A stretch of DNA of 5,654 nucleotides from the NCBI GenBank assembly GCA_903940375.1, contig CAJAKT010000234.1:1-5654 (forward strand). Reading direction: 5' to 3'. The notes beneath the pieces are model-generated. The model did not search any database. It was given only the letters and a program-made list of their open reading frames with translations, and had not been told where the DNA came from. Origin of the DNA: an uncultured bacterium. Its GTDB lineage: Bacteria; Actinomycetota; Actinomycetes; S36-B12. This document shows, one piece after another, positions 1 through 5,654 of the stretch; the first letter of the stretch is position 1; each line of letters begins with the position of its first letter. The position numbers were made by a program, and so were the translations under genes.

Positions 1-918
1 CATCATCTGAGTGCGGTCGAGTGTGACGGCCTGGACGGCAGCCGTCACCGGTGCGCCGGCGATGGCCCGCTCGACATCGGCCCGGAAGTCAGCGGCGGTC
101 TGGTACCGGTCATCGGTGCGCTTCGCGAGTGCCTGCAGCACTACGGCATCGACCTCCGGCGTCACGCCCGGATCGATCTGCGATGGGGGCACCGGCATCT
201 CACTGACGTGCTGGTACGCGATGGAGACGGGCGAGTCACCCGTGAAGGGCGGCCGGCCGGTGAGGAGCTCGAAGAGCAGCACACCCGTTGAGTAGAGGTC
301 GCTGCGGGCATCGACGACCTCGCCGCGCGCCTGCTCCGGCGACAGGTACTGCGCGGTGCCCATGACGGCAGACGTAGCGGTCATGGTGGTGCCGGCGTCG
401 TTCATGGCACGGGCGATGCCGAAGTCCATGACCTTGACGTCGCCAGTGCGCGTGAGCATCACGTTCGCGGGCTTGATATCGCGATGGACGATGCCGTGGC
501 GATGCGCGTAGTCGAGTGCGGAGAGGATGCCCGCGGTGATCTCCAGTGCGCGCTCGGGCAGCAGGCGGCGTCCGCTGGCCAGCAACTGCCGCAGCGTCAT
601 GCCGTCGACGTACTCCATGACGATGTACGGCACGACGATGCTCTCGCCGGTCGGCGCCGTGAGGTTGTCCTCGCCGGTGTCGTAGACGGCGACGATATTG
701 GGATGGTTCAGAGCCGCGGCCGACTGGGCCTCACGACGGAAACGGGCCTGGAACGTCGGGTCCTTGGCCAGGTCGGGGCGAAGGATCTTCACGGCAACCC
801 GACGGCCCAGGCGAAGATCGCGGCCCTCGTGCACCTCGGCCATGCCACCACGGCCGATGACGTCGCCGATCTCGTAACGGTCGCCCAGCATCCGGGCCTC
901 AGGCCGATCGGTCGTCAT
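1..918 (-). CDS. pknB: PknB-type Ser/Thr protein kinase, N-terminal kinase domain (3' end beyond the window)
   Basis: A Hanks-type Ser/Thr kinase that should phosphorylate cell-division and wall-synthesis proteins and be reversed by PstP. The frame is open for 306 codons and leaves the window without a stop. Visible motifs are the glycine loop GRGGMAEV (about 22-29), ATP-binding K44 in VAVK, alpha-C E63, HRDIKPAN (145-152, catalytic D147), DFG (165-167) and SPEQARG after the activation loop. T180 and T182 sit where the autophosphorylated Thr pair of M. tuberculosis PknB lies. R14, L37 and D80 match its back-to-back dimer contacts. Segments such as GDSPVSIAYQHV and DRYQTAADFRAD resemble PknB, not PknA. 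The missing part should hold a juxtamembrane linker, one membrane segment and PASTA repeats, but none is visible. The ATG at 918 gives an MTT start like mycobacterial PknB. A GTG two codons upstream (924) and an ATG at codon 10 (891) are alternatives. It lies 30 bases after pbpA. The family is certain; the gene name is very likely. Confidence 0.95.
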   Translation of the reverse strand, partial: MTTDRPEARMLGDRYEIGDVIGRGGMAEVHEGRDLRLGRRVAVKILRPDLAKDPTFQARFRREAQSAAALNHPNIVAVYDTGEDNLTAPTGESIVVPYIVMEYVDGMTLRQLLASGRRLLPERALEITAGILSALDYAHRHGIVHRDIKPANVMLTRTGDVKVMDFGIARAMNDAGTTMTATSAVMGTAQYLSPEQARGEVVDARSDLYSTGVLLFELLTGRPPFTGDSPVSIAYQHVSEMPVPPSQIDPGVTPEVDAVVLQALAKRTDDRYQTAADFRADVERAIAGAPVTAAVQAVTLDRTQMM

Positions 919-927
919 GGACACATA

Positions 928-932
928 CTCTC
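928..932 (-). promoter_or_regulatory. Candidate ribosome binding site for the kinase gene
   Basis: The minus strand reads GAGAG, followed by nine bases and then the ATG at 918. It lies in the only sizeable intergenic gap, between the pbpA stop and the kinase. It is a weak Shine-Dalgarno match with usable spacing for 918. It is too close to the in-frame GTG at 924, which slightly favours the ATG. This is inference from spacing only. Confidence 0.4.
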
Positions 933-948
933 AGTTGGGGCGCGCACT

Positions 949-2391
949 TCAGCGCAGCACAGCCTCGATGACGGCGCGGGCAATGGGCGCCGCCAGTTGG
1001 TTCCCGCTGACTTCCGCGGCCCCGGCGTCCTCGACGACGACGGCAACGGCGACCTGCGCTGACTGAGCGGGCGCGAAGGCCACGAACCACGCCACCGCGG
1101 GATTGTCGTTGCCGGTCTGTGCGGTGCCGGTCTTCCCGGCAACGCGGACCCCCGGAATGCGGGCATTGCTGCCCGTGCCGTTCTCGACCACGTTGACGAG
1201 CATCTCGGTGAGCTGCGCAGCGTTGATCGGTGACATCGCCTGATCGAACACCGACGGTGTCGTTGTCTGCAGGATCGCCAGATCCGGCCCGCGGACCTCC
1301 TGGACGAGGTACGGGTTCATCGTCTTGCCACTGTTGGCGACGGCCGCTCCGACCATCGCCATCTGCAGGGCCGTGGCACGCACGTCGAACTGCCCGATCG
1401 CCGACATCGCCGTCTGCGGATCATCGGGGTTCTCGGGGAAGCGTGACATCGCGGCCCGTAGCGGGATCTCGAAGCTCTGGTCGAAGCCCATGAGCTCGGC
1501 CTGAGTCCGAAGGGCATCTGCGCCGAGCTGGTTACCGAGCCAGGCGAACGCGGTGTTGCACGAGACCGCCAGGGCCTGTCGGAGAGTGACGAGGTCGCCG
1601 GGTCCGCAGGACTGGCCGTTCCAGTTGCGGATCTTCCTTGTGGAATCGGGCAGGTCGTAGGTGCGGGGACCGGGGATGACGGTGTCGGGGGTGAAGCGGC
1701 CGGATGCGAGCGCGGCCGCGGCGGTCACGATCTTGAACGTCGATCCCGGGGGGTTCAGCGAGACGATCGGCCGGTTGAGGAGTGGCTTGCCCGGGTCGGC
1801 CTCAAGGGTCGTGTAGTACTCGCGGATCGCGGCCGGGTCGTGGCTCGAGAGGATGTTCGGATCGAAGGACGGTGACTGCACGGAGGCCAGGATGCGTCCG
1901 GTTGACGGCTCGATCGCGACGACCGCACCCTTCTTGCCGCGCAGTCCGTCGAAAGCCGCCTTCTGCGCACGTGCATGGAGTGTCGTCGTGACCGCGCCGC
2001 CCACGGGCTGGCGACCGGCGAAGAGCTGCTCGGCCCTATCGACTACGAACAGGCTCGAGCTGCCGGTGAGGATGCGGTTCTCGGTGCGCTCCAGGCCGGT
2101 TGCTCCGTAGACCAGCGAGTAGAAGCCGGTGACCGGTGCGTACAGCGGCCCGTCCGAGTAGACGCGGAGGAACTTCAGGGTGTCGCCGGTCTCCTTCGAG
2201 CGGGCAACCGGGTTCGAGCCCACGAGGATCGGTCCGCGCTCGCGGTCGTACTCCTCGAGCAGGACGCGCTGGTTGCCCGGCCGATCGCGGTAGTCACCAG
2301 CAAGGACGACCTGGATGACGGTGACGTTCACGAGCAGCGCCACCAGGAGGATCCCCAGGACGAAAGCGATGCGGCGGATGGGCCTGGTCAT
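949..2391 (-). CDS. pbpA: Penicillin-binding protein PbpA, class B D,D-transpeptidase
   Basis: A membrane-anchored peptidoglycan transpeptidase that cross-links stem peptides outside the cell, probably as partner of RodA. The protein has 480 residues, close to the roughly 490 of mycobacterial PbpA. A short basic N-terminus is followed by one membrane segment (about 8-30). A non-catalytic N-terminal region holds the conserved NQRVLLEEYDRERGPI (40-55) and YAPVTGFYS (84-92). The transpeptidase domain runs from about 155 to the end. All three active-site motifs are present: STFK (217-220, nucleophile S217), SCN (277-279) and KTGT (420-423). C278 inside SCN and C262 sixteen residues earlier match a Cys pair of mycobacterial PbpA. 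The ATG at 2391 overlaps the rodA stop by four bases, and homologues also begin just before the membrane segment. No PASTA domain is present, which separates it from FtsI- or PonA-like proteins. Confidence is high. Confidence 0.96.
   Translation of the reverse strand: MTRPIRRIAFVLGILLVALLVNVTVIQVVLAGDYRDRPGNQRVLLEEYDRERGPILVGSNPVARSKETGDTLKFLRVYSDGPLYAPVTGFYSLVYGATGLERTENRILTGSSSLFVVDRAEQLFAGRQPVGGAVTTTLHARAQKAAFDGLRGKKGAVVAIEPSTGRILASVQSPSFDPNILSSHDPAAIREYYTTLEADPGKPLLNRPIVSLNPPGSTFKIVTAAAALASGRFTPDTVIPGPRTYDLPDSTRKIRNWNGQSCGPGDLVTLRQALAVSCNTAFAWLGNQLGADALRTQAELMGFDQSFEIPLRAAMSRFPENPDDPQTAMSAIGQFDVRATALQMAMVGAAVANSGKTMNPYLVQEVRGPDLAILQTTTPSVFDQAMSPINAAQLTEMLVNVVENGTGSNARIPGVRVAGKTGTAQTGNDNPAVAWFVAFAPAQSAQVAVAVVVEDAGAAEVSGNQLAAPIARAVIEAVLR
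2388..2391 (-). other. rodA/pbpA ATGA start-stop overlap
   Basis: The pbpA ATG and the rodA TGA share the minus-strand sequence ATGA. This arrangement usually means translational coupling, so the polymerase and its transpeptidase would be made together. A possible Shine-Dalgarno, AGGTGG at 2407-2402, sits ten bases before the ATG inside the end of rodA. Confidence 0.85.
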
Positions 2392-3806
2392 ACTCGCCGC
2401 ACCACCTGGGTCACAGCCTCGTCGGGCGAGGGCATCGTGACCTCGGGCCGTCGAGCGCGGTCGGAGATACGGAGAAGCAGCGCGACGATGATCCAGTTGG
2501 CGATCAGTGACGAGCCGCCGTAGGACAGGAAGGGTGTCGTGAGGCCGGTGAGCGGGATGAGCCGCGTGACGCCCCCGATGATGACGAACACCTGCAGGGC
2601 CAGCGTGATCGACAGGCCAGCGGCAAGCAACTGCCCGAACGAGTCACGCACGGACACGGCTGCTCGCAGCCCTCGCTCGACCAGGATCGCGTACAGCAGC
2701 AGCATGGCGATAAGGCCGGTGACACCCAACTCCTCACCCAGCGCAGCGACGATGAAGTCGGTGTTCGCGAAGGGCACGAGATTCGGGAAGCCCTGGCCGA
2801 GGCCTGCACCGAGGATGCCGCCATTTGCCAAGCCGAACAACGACTGCACGATCTGATAGCCGTCGTCATTCGCATAGGTCCACGGATCCAGCCAGACGGT
2901 GACGCGCAGCCGCACATGGCCGAAGGCGAAGTACGCAAGGACGGCGCCGATGATGAACATCAGGCCACCGAGGATCAGCCAGGATCGGCGCTGTGTTGCG
3001 ATGTAGAGCATCGACACGAAGAGTCCGAAGAACAGCAGTGACGTGCCGAGGTCGCGCTGGAAGATCAGCACACCGAGGGACACGAGCCACGCGACGATGA
3101 TCGGGCCGAGGTCCTTGAGACGGGGGAAGCCGATGCCCAGGAACTTGGTGCGCACGAGCGCGAGCGAGTCGCGCTTCTCGACGAGGTAGCCCGCGAAGAA
3201 GATCGTCAGCAGGATCTTGGACAGCTCAGCAGGCTGGAAGGAGAAGCCACCGAGCCGGATCCATAGGGTCGCGCCATTGACCGTGGTGCCGATGATCGGA
3301 GCAAGCGGGAGGACGAGCAGGACCAGACCGGCGAACCCGAACGTGTACGTGTAGCGCTGCAGGATGCGATGGTCACGAAGCAGGAACAGCACGGAGACGA
3401 AGAGGATCACGGCCACGGTGAACCACGTGAGCTGCGAGTAGACGTCGGGTGTCGGCGCTGGACTCTCGTTGAGGACGGCGCGTTCGATGGCCGCCACATC
3501 GAGCCGGTAGATCATGACGAGCCCGAGGATCGTCAGCAGTGTTGCGACGGGAAGCAGGAATGGGTCGGCGTAACGCGCCTTCCACCGCACCACGCCGTGC
3601 ATGACCAGGGCGAGTGCGCCGACGACACCGGTCGTGATCCACAGTTGGCTGTTCGGCTCCACCCCGCTGGCCCAGCCGATCTGGAGAGTGCCGAGCACCC
3701 CCACCGCCCAGGCGAAGATCAGCAGGACCAGTTCGAGATTGCGGCGACTTGGCTGCTTGCGGACCGTTGTGCCGACCGGTGCCATCACCTCGACCGGGAT
3801 GCTCAC
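2388..3806 (-). CDS. rodA: RodA, FtsW/RodA/SpoVE (SEDS) family peptidoglycan glycosyltransferase
   Basis: A polytopic membrane glycosyltransferase that polymerises lipid II into glycan strands for growth, working with a class B PBP, here PbpA. From the GTG start it has 472 residues, close to mycobacterial RodA. A cytoplasmic leader of about 22 residues precedes many hydrophobic segments, consistent with the multi-span SEDS fold. SEDS signatures are WIRLGGFSFQPAELSK (182-197), QRDLGTSLLFF (250-260, with D252 at the essential acidic position), a Gly-rich GAGLGQGFPN (333-342) leading to ALGEELG (355-361), and LTTPFLSYGGSS (422-433) before the last span. I chose GTG 3806 because it overlaps the pstP stop as GTGA and gives the usual family length. 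An in-frame ATG at 3851 would add 15 residues coded inside pstP, with no visible Shine-Dalgarno. An ATG at 3785 is a third option. Family assignment is certain. RodA is preferred over FtsW from the operon context. Confidence 0.95.
   Translation of the reverse strand: MSIPVEVMAPVGTTVRKQPSRRNLELVLLIFAWAVGVLGTLQIGWASGVEPNSQLWITTGVVGALALVMHGVVRWKARYADPFLLPVATLLTILGLVMIYRLDVAAIERAVLNESPAPTPDVYSQLTWFTVAVILFVSVLFLLRDHRILQRYTYTFGFAGLVLLVLPLAPIIGTTVNGATLWIRLGGFSFQPAELSKILLTIFFAGYLVEKRDSLALVRTKFLGIGFPRLKDLGPIIVAWLVSLGVLIFQRDLGTSLLFFGLFVSMLYIATQRRSWLILGGLMFIIGAVLAYFAFGHVRLRVTVWLDPWTYANDDGYQIVQSLFGLANGGILGAGLGQGFPNLVPFANTDFIVAALGEELGVTGLIAMLLLYAILVERGLRAAVSVRDSFGQLLAAGLSITLALQVFVIIGGVTRLIPLTGLTTPFLSYGGSSLIANWIIVALLLRISDRARRPEVTMPSPDEAVTQVVRRV
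3803..3806 (-). other. pstP/rodA GTGA start-stop overlap
   Basis: The minus-strand GTGA holds the proposed rodA GTG and the pstP TGA. It mirrors the ATGA junction between rodA and pbpA and is the main argument for this rodA start. No strong Shine-Dalgarno precedes it, so initiation here would depend on ribosomes finishing pstP. Confidence 0.7.
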
Positions 3807-5176
3807 GACGTGGTCCCGGGGCAGCCCGAGGGCGGCATGAGGGTCTGGCATTCAGCCGCGCGACTGGACAACTCGGCAATGATCCGCTGGGCGTCGATCT
3901 CGTCTGCGGCAGGGATCCCCTTGCTGACGAGCTCCTGGTCGAAGTACGGCAGCGTGCCGACCTGCAGGCCCGAGTCGGACCACAGCGTCGACAGACGGAC
4001 GCCGACGAGTGAGCCCTGCACGCCCTGGTACACGCTGACCGTGCCGGTGCCGGCGCTGCCGTTGACGGCGACGTACCACTGCGAGGACAGCCATCCGCTC
4101 ACGATGACGATGCCGACGGCAATGGCGGTGAGCACTGCGGCGACCGCGACACCGATCGCCCACCATCGCCGATGTCGCGTGCTGCGACCCGCGGCGTCGG
4201 CGGCCTCCAGCTTCGCTCGCCGCCGCGCGTTCTCCGCTGCTGGTACGACGATCTCGGCATCGATGAAGGGCTGCGGGGCGGTCGGTGGCCCGCCGTCGAT
4301 CGGGGGTGGCGCATCGGGTCGATCGGGATCGGGCTGCGCATCGTCGGGGAACCGGACCGAGGGCAGCCGCAGCCGTACACGAGGCTCGCCTGCTGCCCCG
4401 ACGACCACGGGGGCGAACACATCGTGCGCGGCGAGGATGCCGGGCGCTGGCTCGGGTACCTCGACGACGTCGGCAATCACGACGGTGACGTTGTCGGGCG
4501 CGCCACGCTCGAGTGCGCGCTCGACAAGTCGCGTCACGGCACCCGTCGGGTCACCTTCGGACAGCAGCGCGGCGATCTCATGGTTCGCGACGACACCGGA
4601 GAGGCCATCGGTGCAGAGCATGTAGCGATCGCCGTCTCGTGCCTCGCGCACCGACAGGTCGGCCTCGACCGGGTTCATCCCGTCGAGTGCGCGCATGAGC
4701 AGCGAGCGACGCGGGTGGATGGTGGCCTCTTCCGGCGTGATGCGGCCCGCGTCGACAAGTGTCTGAACGTAGGTGTGATCGTGGGTGATCTGAGTGAGCT
4801 CACCTTCGCGCAGCAGGTACGCACGGGAGTCGCCGACATGAACGACGGCGAGGCTGGCGCCCTGCCAGTACAGGCCGGTGACGGTGGTGCCCATACCTGT
4901 GAGATCGGGGTCGGCGGTGATGACGTCAGCAATGCCGTCGCCGATGTCATCGATGGATTCGCTCAGGGCCGCGAGGATCTCGGTCTGCTCGGGCGGGTGG
5001 ACGTCGAGATCAGCGACGGTAGCGACGGCGATGGCGCTGGCGAGCTCGCCCGCGGCGTGACCACCCATGCCGTCGGCAACCATCAGCAGCGCGGGACCGG
5101 CATAGCCGGAGTCCTCGTTGCCCTCACGGATCAGGCCGACATCGGACCGTGCGGCGTAGCGCAGGACGAGGGGCAT
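3803..5176 (-). CDS. pstP: PstP, membrane-anchored PP2C-family Ser/Thr protein phosphatase
   Basis: A metal-dependent phosphatase that dephosphorylates the operon's Ser/Thr kinase and its substrates on the cytoplasmic side. The 457-residue protein starts with a PP2C domain (about 5-238). It shows REGNEDS (17-23, D22), VADGMGGHAAGE (33-44, metal ligand D35), GMGTT (94-98), VVHVGDSRAYLL (111-122), LCTDGLSG (187-194, D190) and APDNVTVV (226-233, D228). These are the canonical metal-binding positions, so it should be active. A Pro/Asp-rich linker (about 263-306) and a basic stretch near 317-337 lead to one membrane segment (about 339-362). An outside domain of about 95 residues contains VSVYQGVQGSLVGVRLS (380-396) and two cysteines (443, 452). 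M. tuberculosis PstP has about 514 residues and a Pro/Thr/Ser-rich tail that is absent here. The ATG at 5176 starts six bases after the fhaB stop and matches the family N-terminus (LVLRYAARSDVGL). Confidence is high. Confidence 0.96.
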   Translation of the reverse strand: MPLVLRYAARSDVGLIREGNEDSGYAGPALLMVADGMGGHAAGELASAIAVATVADLDVHPPEQTEILAALSESIDDIGDGIADVITADPDLTGMGTTVTGLYWQGASLAVVHVGDSRAYLLREGELTQITHDHTYVQTLVDAGRITPEEATIHPRRSLLMRALDGMNPVEADLSVREARDGDRYMLCTDGLSGVVANHEIAALLSEGDPTGAVTRLVERALERGAPDNVTVVIADVVEVPEPAPGILAAHDVFAPVVVGAAGEPRVRLRLPSVRFPDDAQPDPDRPDAPPPIDGGPPTAPQPFIDAEIVVPAAENARRRAKLEAADAAGRSTRHRRWWAIGVAVAAVLTAIAVGIVIVSGWLSSQWYVAVNGSAGTGTVSVYQGVQGSLVGVRLSTLWSDSGLQVGTLPYFDQELVSKGIPAADEIDAQRIIAELSSRAAECQTLMPPSGCPGTTS

Positions 5177-5182
5177 GGCCGA

Positions 5183-5654
5183 CTACTTCTGGATCTGCAG
5201 CGTGGTGCGCCCGACCCGCAGCGGCGCACCGACCGGCAGGACGGTCGGCGAGGTGATGCGGGTGCGGTCGATCCACGTGCCGTTGGTGGAGCCGAGATCC
5301 TCGACGACCCATGAGCCTTCGGACGGGTAGATGCGCGCGTGCCGGCTGGACGCATAGTCATCGTCGATGATGAGCGTCGAGTCCGGTGCGCGGCCGATGG
5401 TGATCTGCACATCGCCCAACGGGATGATCGTGCCGTTCAACGGGCCCTCGATGACGACGATCTTGCTGCCCTTGACCTTCTGCTGCTTAGCCACCTTCGG
5501 AGGCTTCGGCGGCCGAGCGGTGCGACCGGGCTTGCGCTCGCGGCCGGTGGGTCGAGCCTCGGCGGGCTGGCGCAGATCACGGCGCAGTGCGAGCACGGTG
5601 ATGAGGACGAAGGCCCACAGGAGCGTGAGGAACCCCAGCCGCACGAGGGTGAGC
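5183..5654 (-). CDS. fhaB: FhaB, membrane-anchored FHA-domain protein (5' end beyond the window)
   Basis: A small phosphothreonine-binding adaptor that links the kinase to division and wall-synthesis proteins. Counting from the GTG at 5644, 153 residues are visible. A hydrophobic membrane segment (about 3-20) is followed by a Pro/Lys/Arg-rich linker (about 31-61) and an FHA domain (about 62-151). The domain carries the phosphopeptide-binding signature: IGR (83-85), SSRHAR (99-104) and DLGSTNGT (117-123 region). The frame stays open to the right edge, and the codons before 5644 read L-T-L. Together with the following residues this matches the family pattern of a short LT-rich start before a GFL-LLW segment, so the real start is probably a few codons outside the window. 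The GTG at 5644 would cut into that conserved start. The stop is six bases before pstP. In related genomes fhaA often lies upstream; that region is not in view. The family is certain; the name follows from size and position. Confidence 0.93.
   Translation of the reverse strand, partial: LTLVRLGFLTLLWAFVLITVLALRRDLRQPAEARPTGRERKPGRTARPPKPPKVAKQQKVKGSKIVVIEGPLNGTIIPLGDVQITIGRAPDSTLIIDDDYASSRHARIYPSEGSWVVEDLGSTNGTWIDRTRITSPTVLPVGAPLRVGRTTLQIQK

Noticed and set aside
916..927. A three-codon minus-strand reading frame (ATG TGT CCA TGA) ending on the kinase start codon
   Set aside because: It could be a tiny leader, but it is short enough to occur by chance and its ATG is too close to the GAGAG to be a likely start.
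919..948. Possible promoter or terminator between pbpA and the kinase
   Set aside because: The 30 bases hold no clear -10/-35 pair, no stable stem-loop and no T-run. Only a weak ribosome binding site can be supported.
484..1062. A 192-codon plus-strand frame across the kinase and the end of pbpA
   Set aside because: It lies opposite the conserved kinase motifs and bridges two real genes, so it is a shadow frame.
1975..2523. A 182-codon plus-strand frame across the pbpA/rodA junction
   Set aside because: It covers conserved pbpA N-terminal coding and the rodA C-terminus in antisense, and has no domain or ribosome binding site support.
3369..4625. A 418-codon open frame on the plus strand opposite rodA and pstP
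   Set aside because: It is fully antisense to two clearly conserved genes. Its composition fits a shadow frame in GC-rich DNA and it shows no recognisable domain.
4172..5314. A 380-codon open frame on the plus strand opposite pstP and fhaB
   Set aside because: It mirrors the PP2C and FHA coding sequence, has no family signature, and arises from the scarcity of stops in antisense frames at high GC.

Overview
This window is a gene-dense, GC-rich segment in which every gene lies on the minus strand. It carries a well-known actinobacterial cell-wall growth and Ser/Thr-phosphorylation cluster. In transcription order (right to left) the genes are fhaB (FHA-domain membrane protein, 5' end cut off), pstP (PP2C phosphatase), rodA (SEDS glycosyltransferase), pbpA (class B penicillin-binding transpeptidase) and a PknB-type Ser/Thr kinase (3' end cut off). 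The gene order, protein families and strong G/C bias at third codon positions point to Actinomycetota. The kinase follows pbpA directly, with no pknA between them, unlike the mycobacterial/corynebacterial order rodA-pbpA-pknA-pknB. A single kinase after pbpA, as in Streptomyces-like lineages, fits better. I cannot assign a genus.

Layout: fhaB occupies 5654-5183 and its true start lies beyond the right edge. After 6 bases comes pstP (5176-3803). The pstP stop overlaps a GTG that I take as the rodA start (GTGA, 3806-3803). The rodA stop overlaps the pbpA ATG (ATGA, 2391-2388). pbpA ends at 949. After a 30-base gap the kinase begins at 918 and runs off the left edge in an open frame of 306 codons. 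No gap exceeds 30 bases. I saw no RNA gene, mobile element, CRISPR array, convincing promoter or terminator, so the genes look like the interior of one polycistronic unit.

How the genes work together: RodA polymerises glycan strands from lipid II, and PbpA is its likely partner transpeptidase. The kinase phosphorylates division and wall-synthesis proteins, PstP reverses this, and the FHA domain of FhaB reads phosphothreonine marks. The cluster therefore couples peptidoglycan synthesis to phospho-signalling at the membrane.

Assessment: this is a conserved core locus, not a new system. The points worth a second look concern start codons, the single-kinase arrangement, and lineage-specific features of the PstP, PbpA, FhaB and kinase proteins. 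Comparisons with Mycobacterium tuberculosis proteins are from memory, not from an alignment run here.
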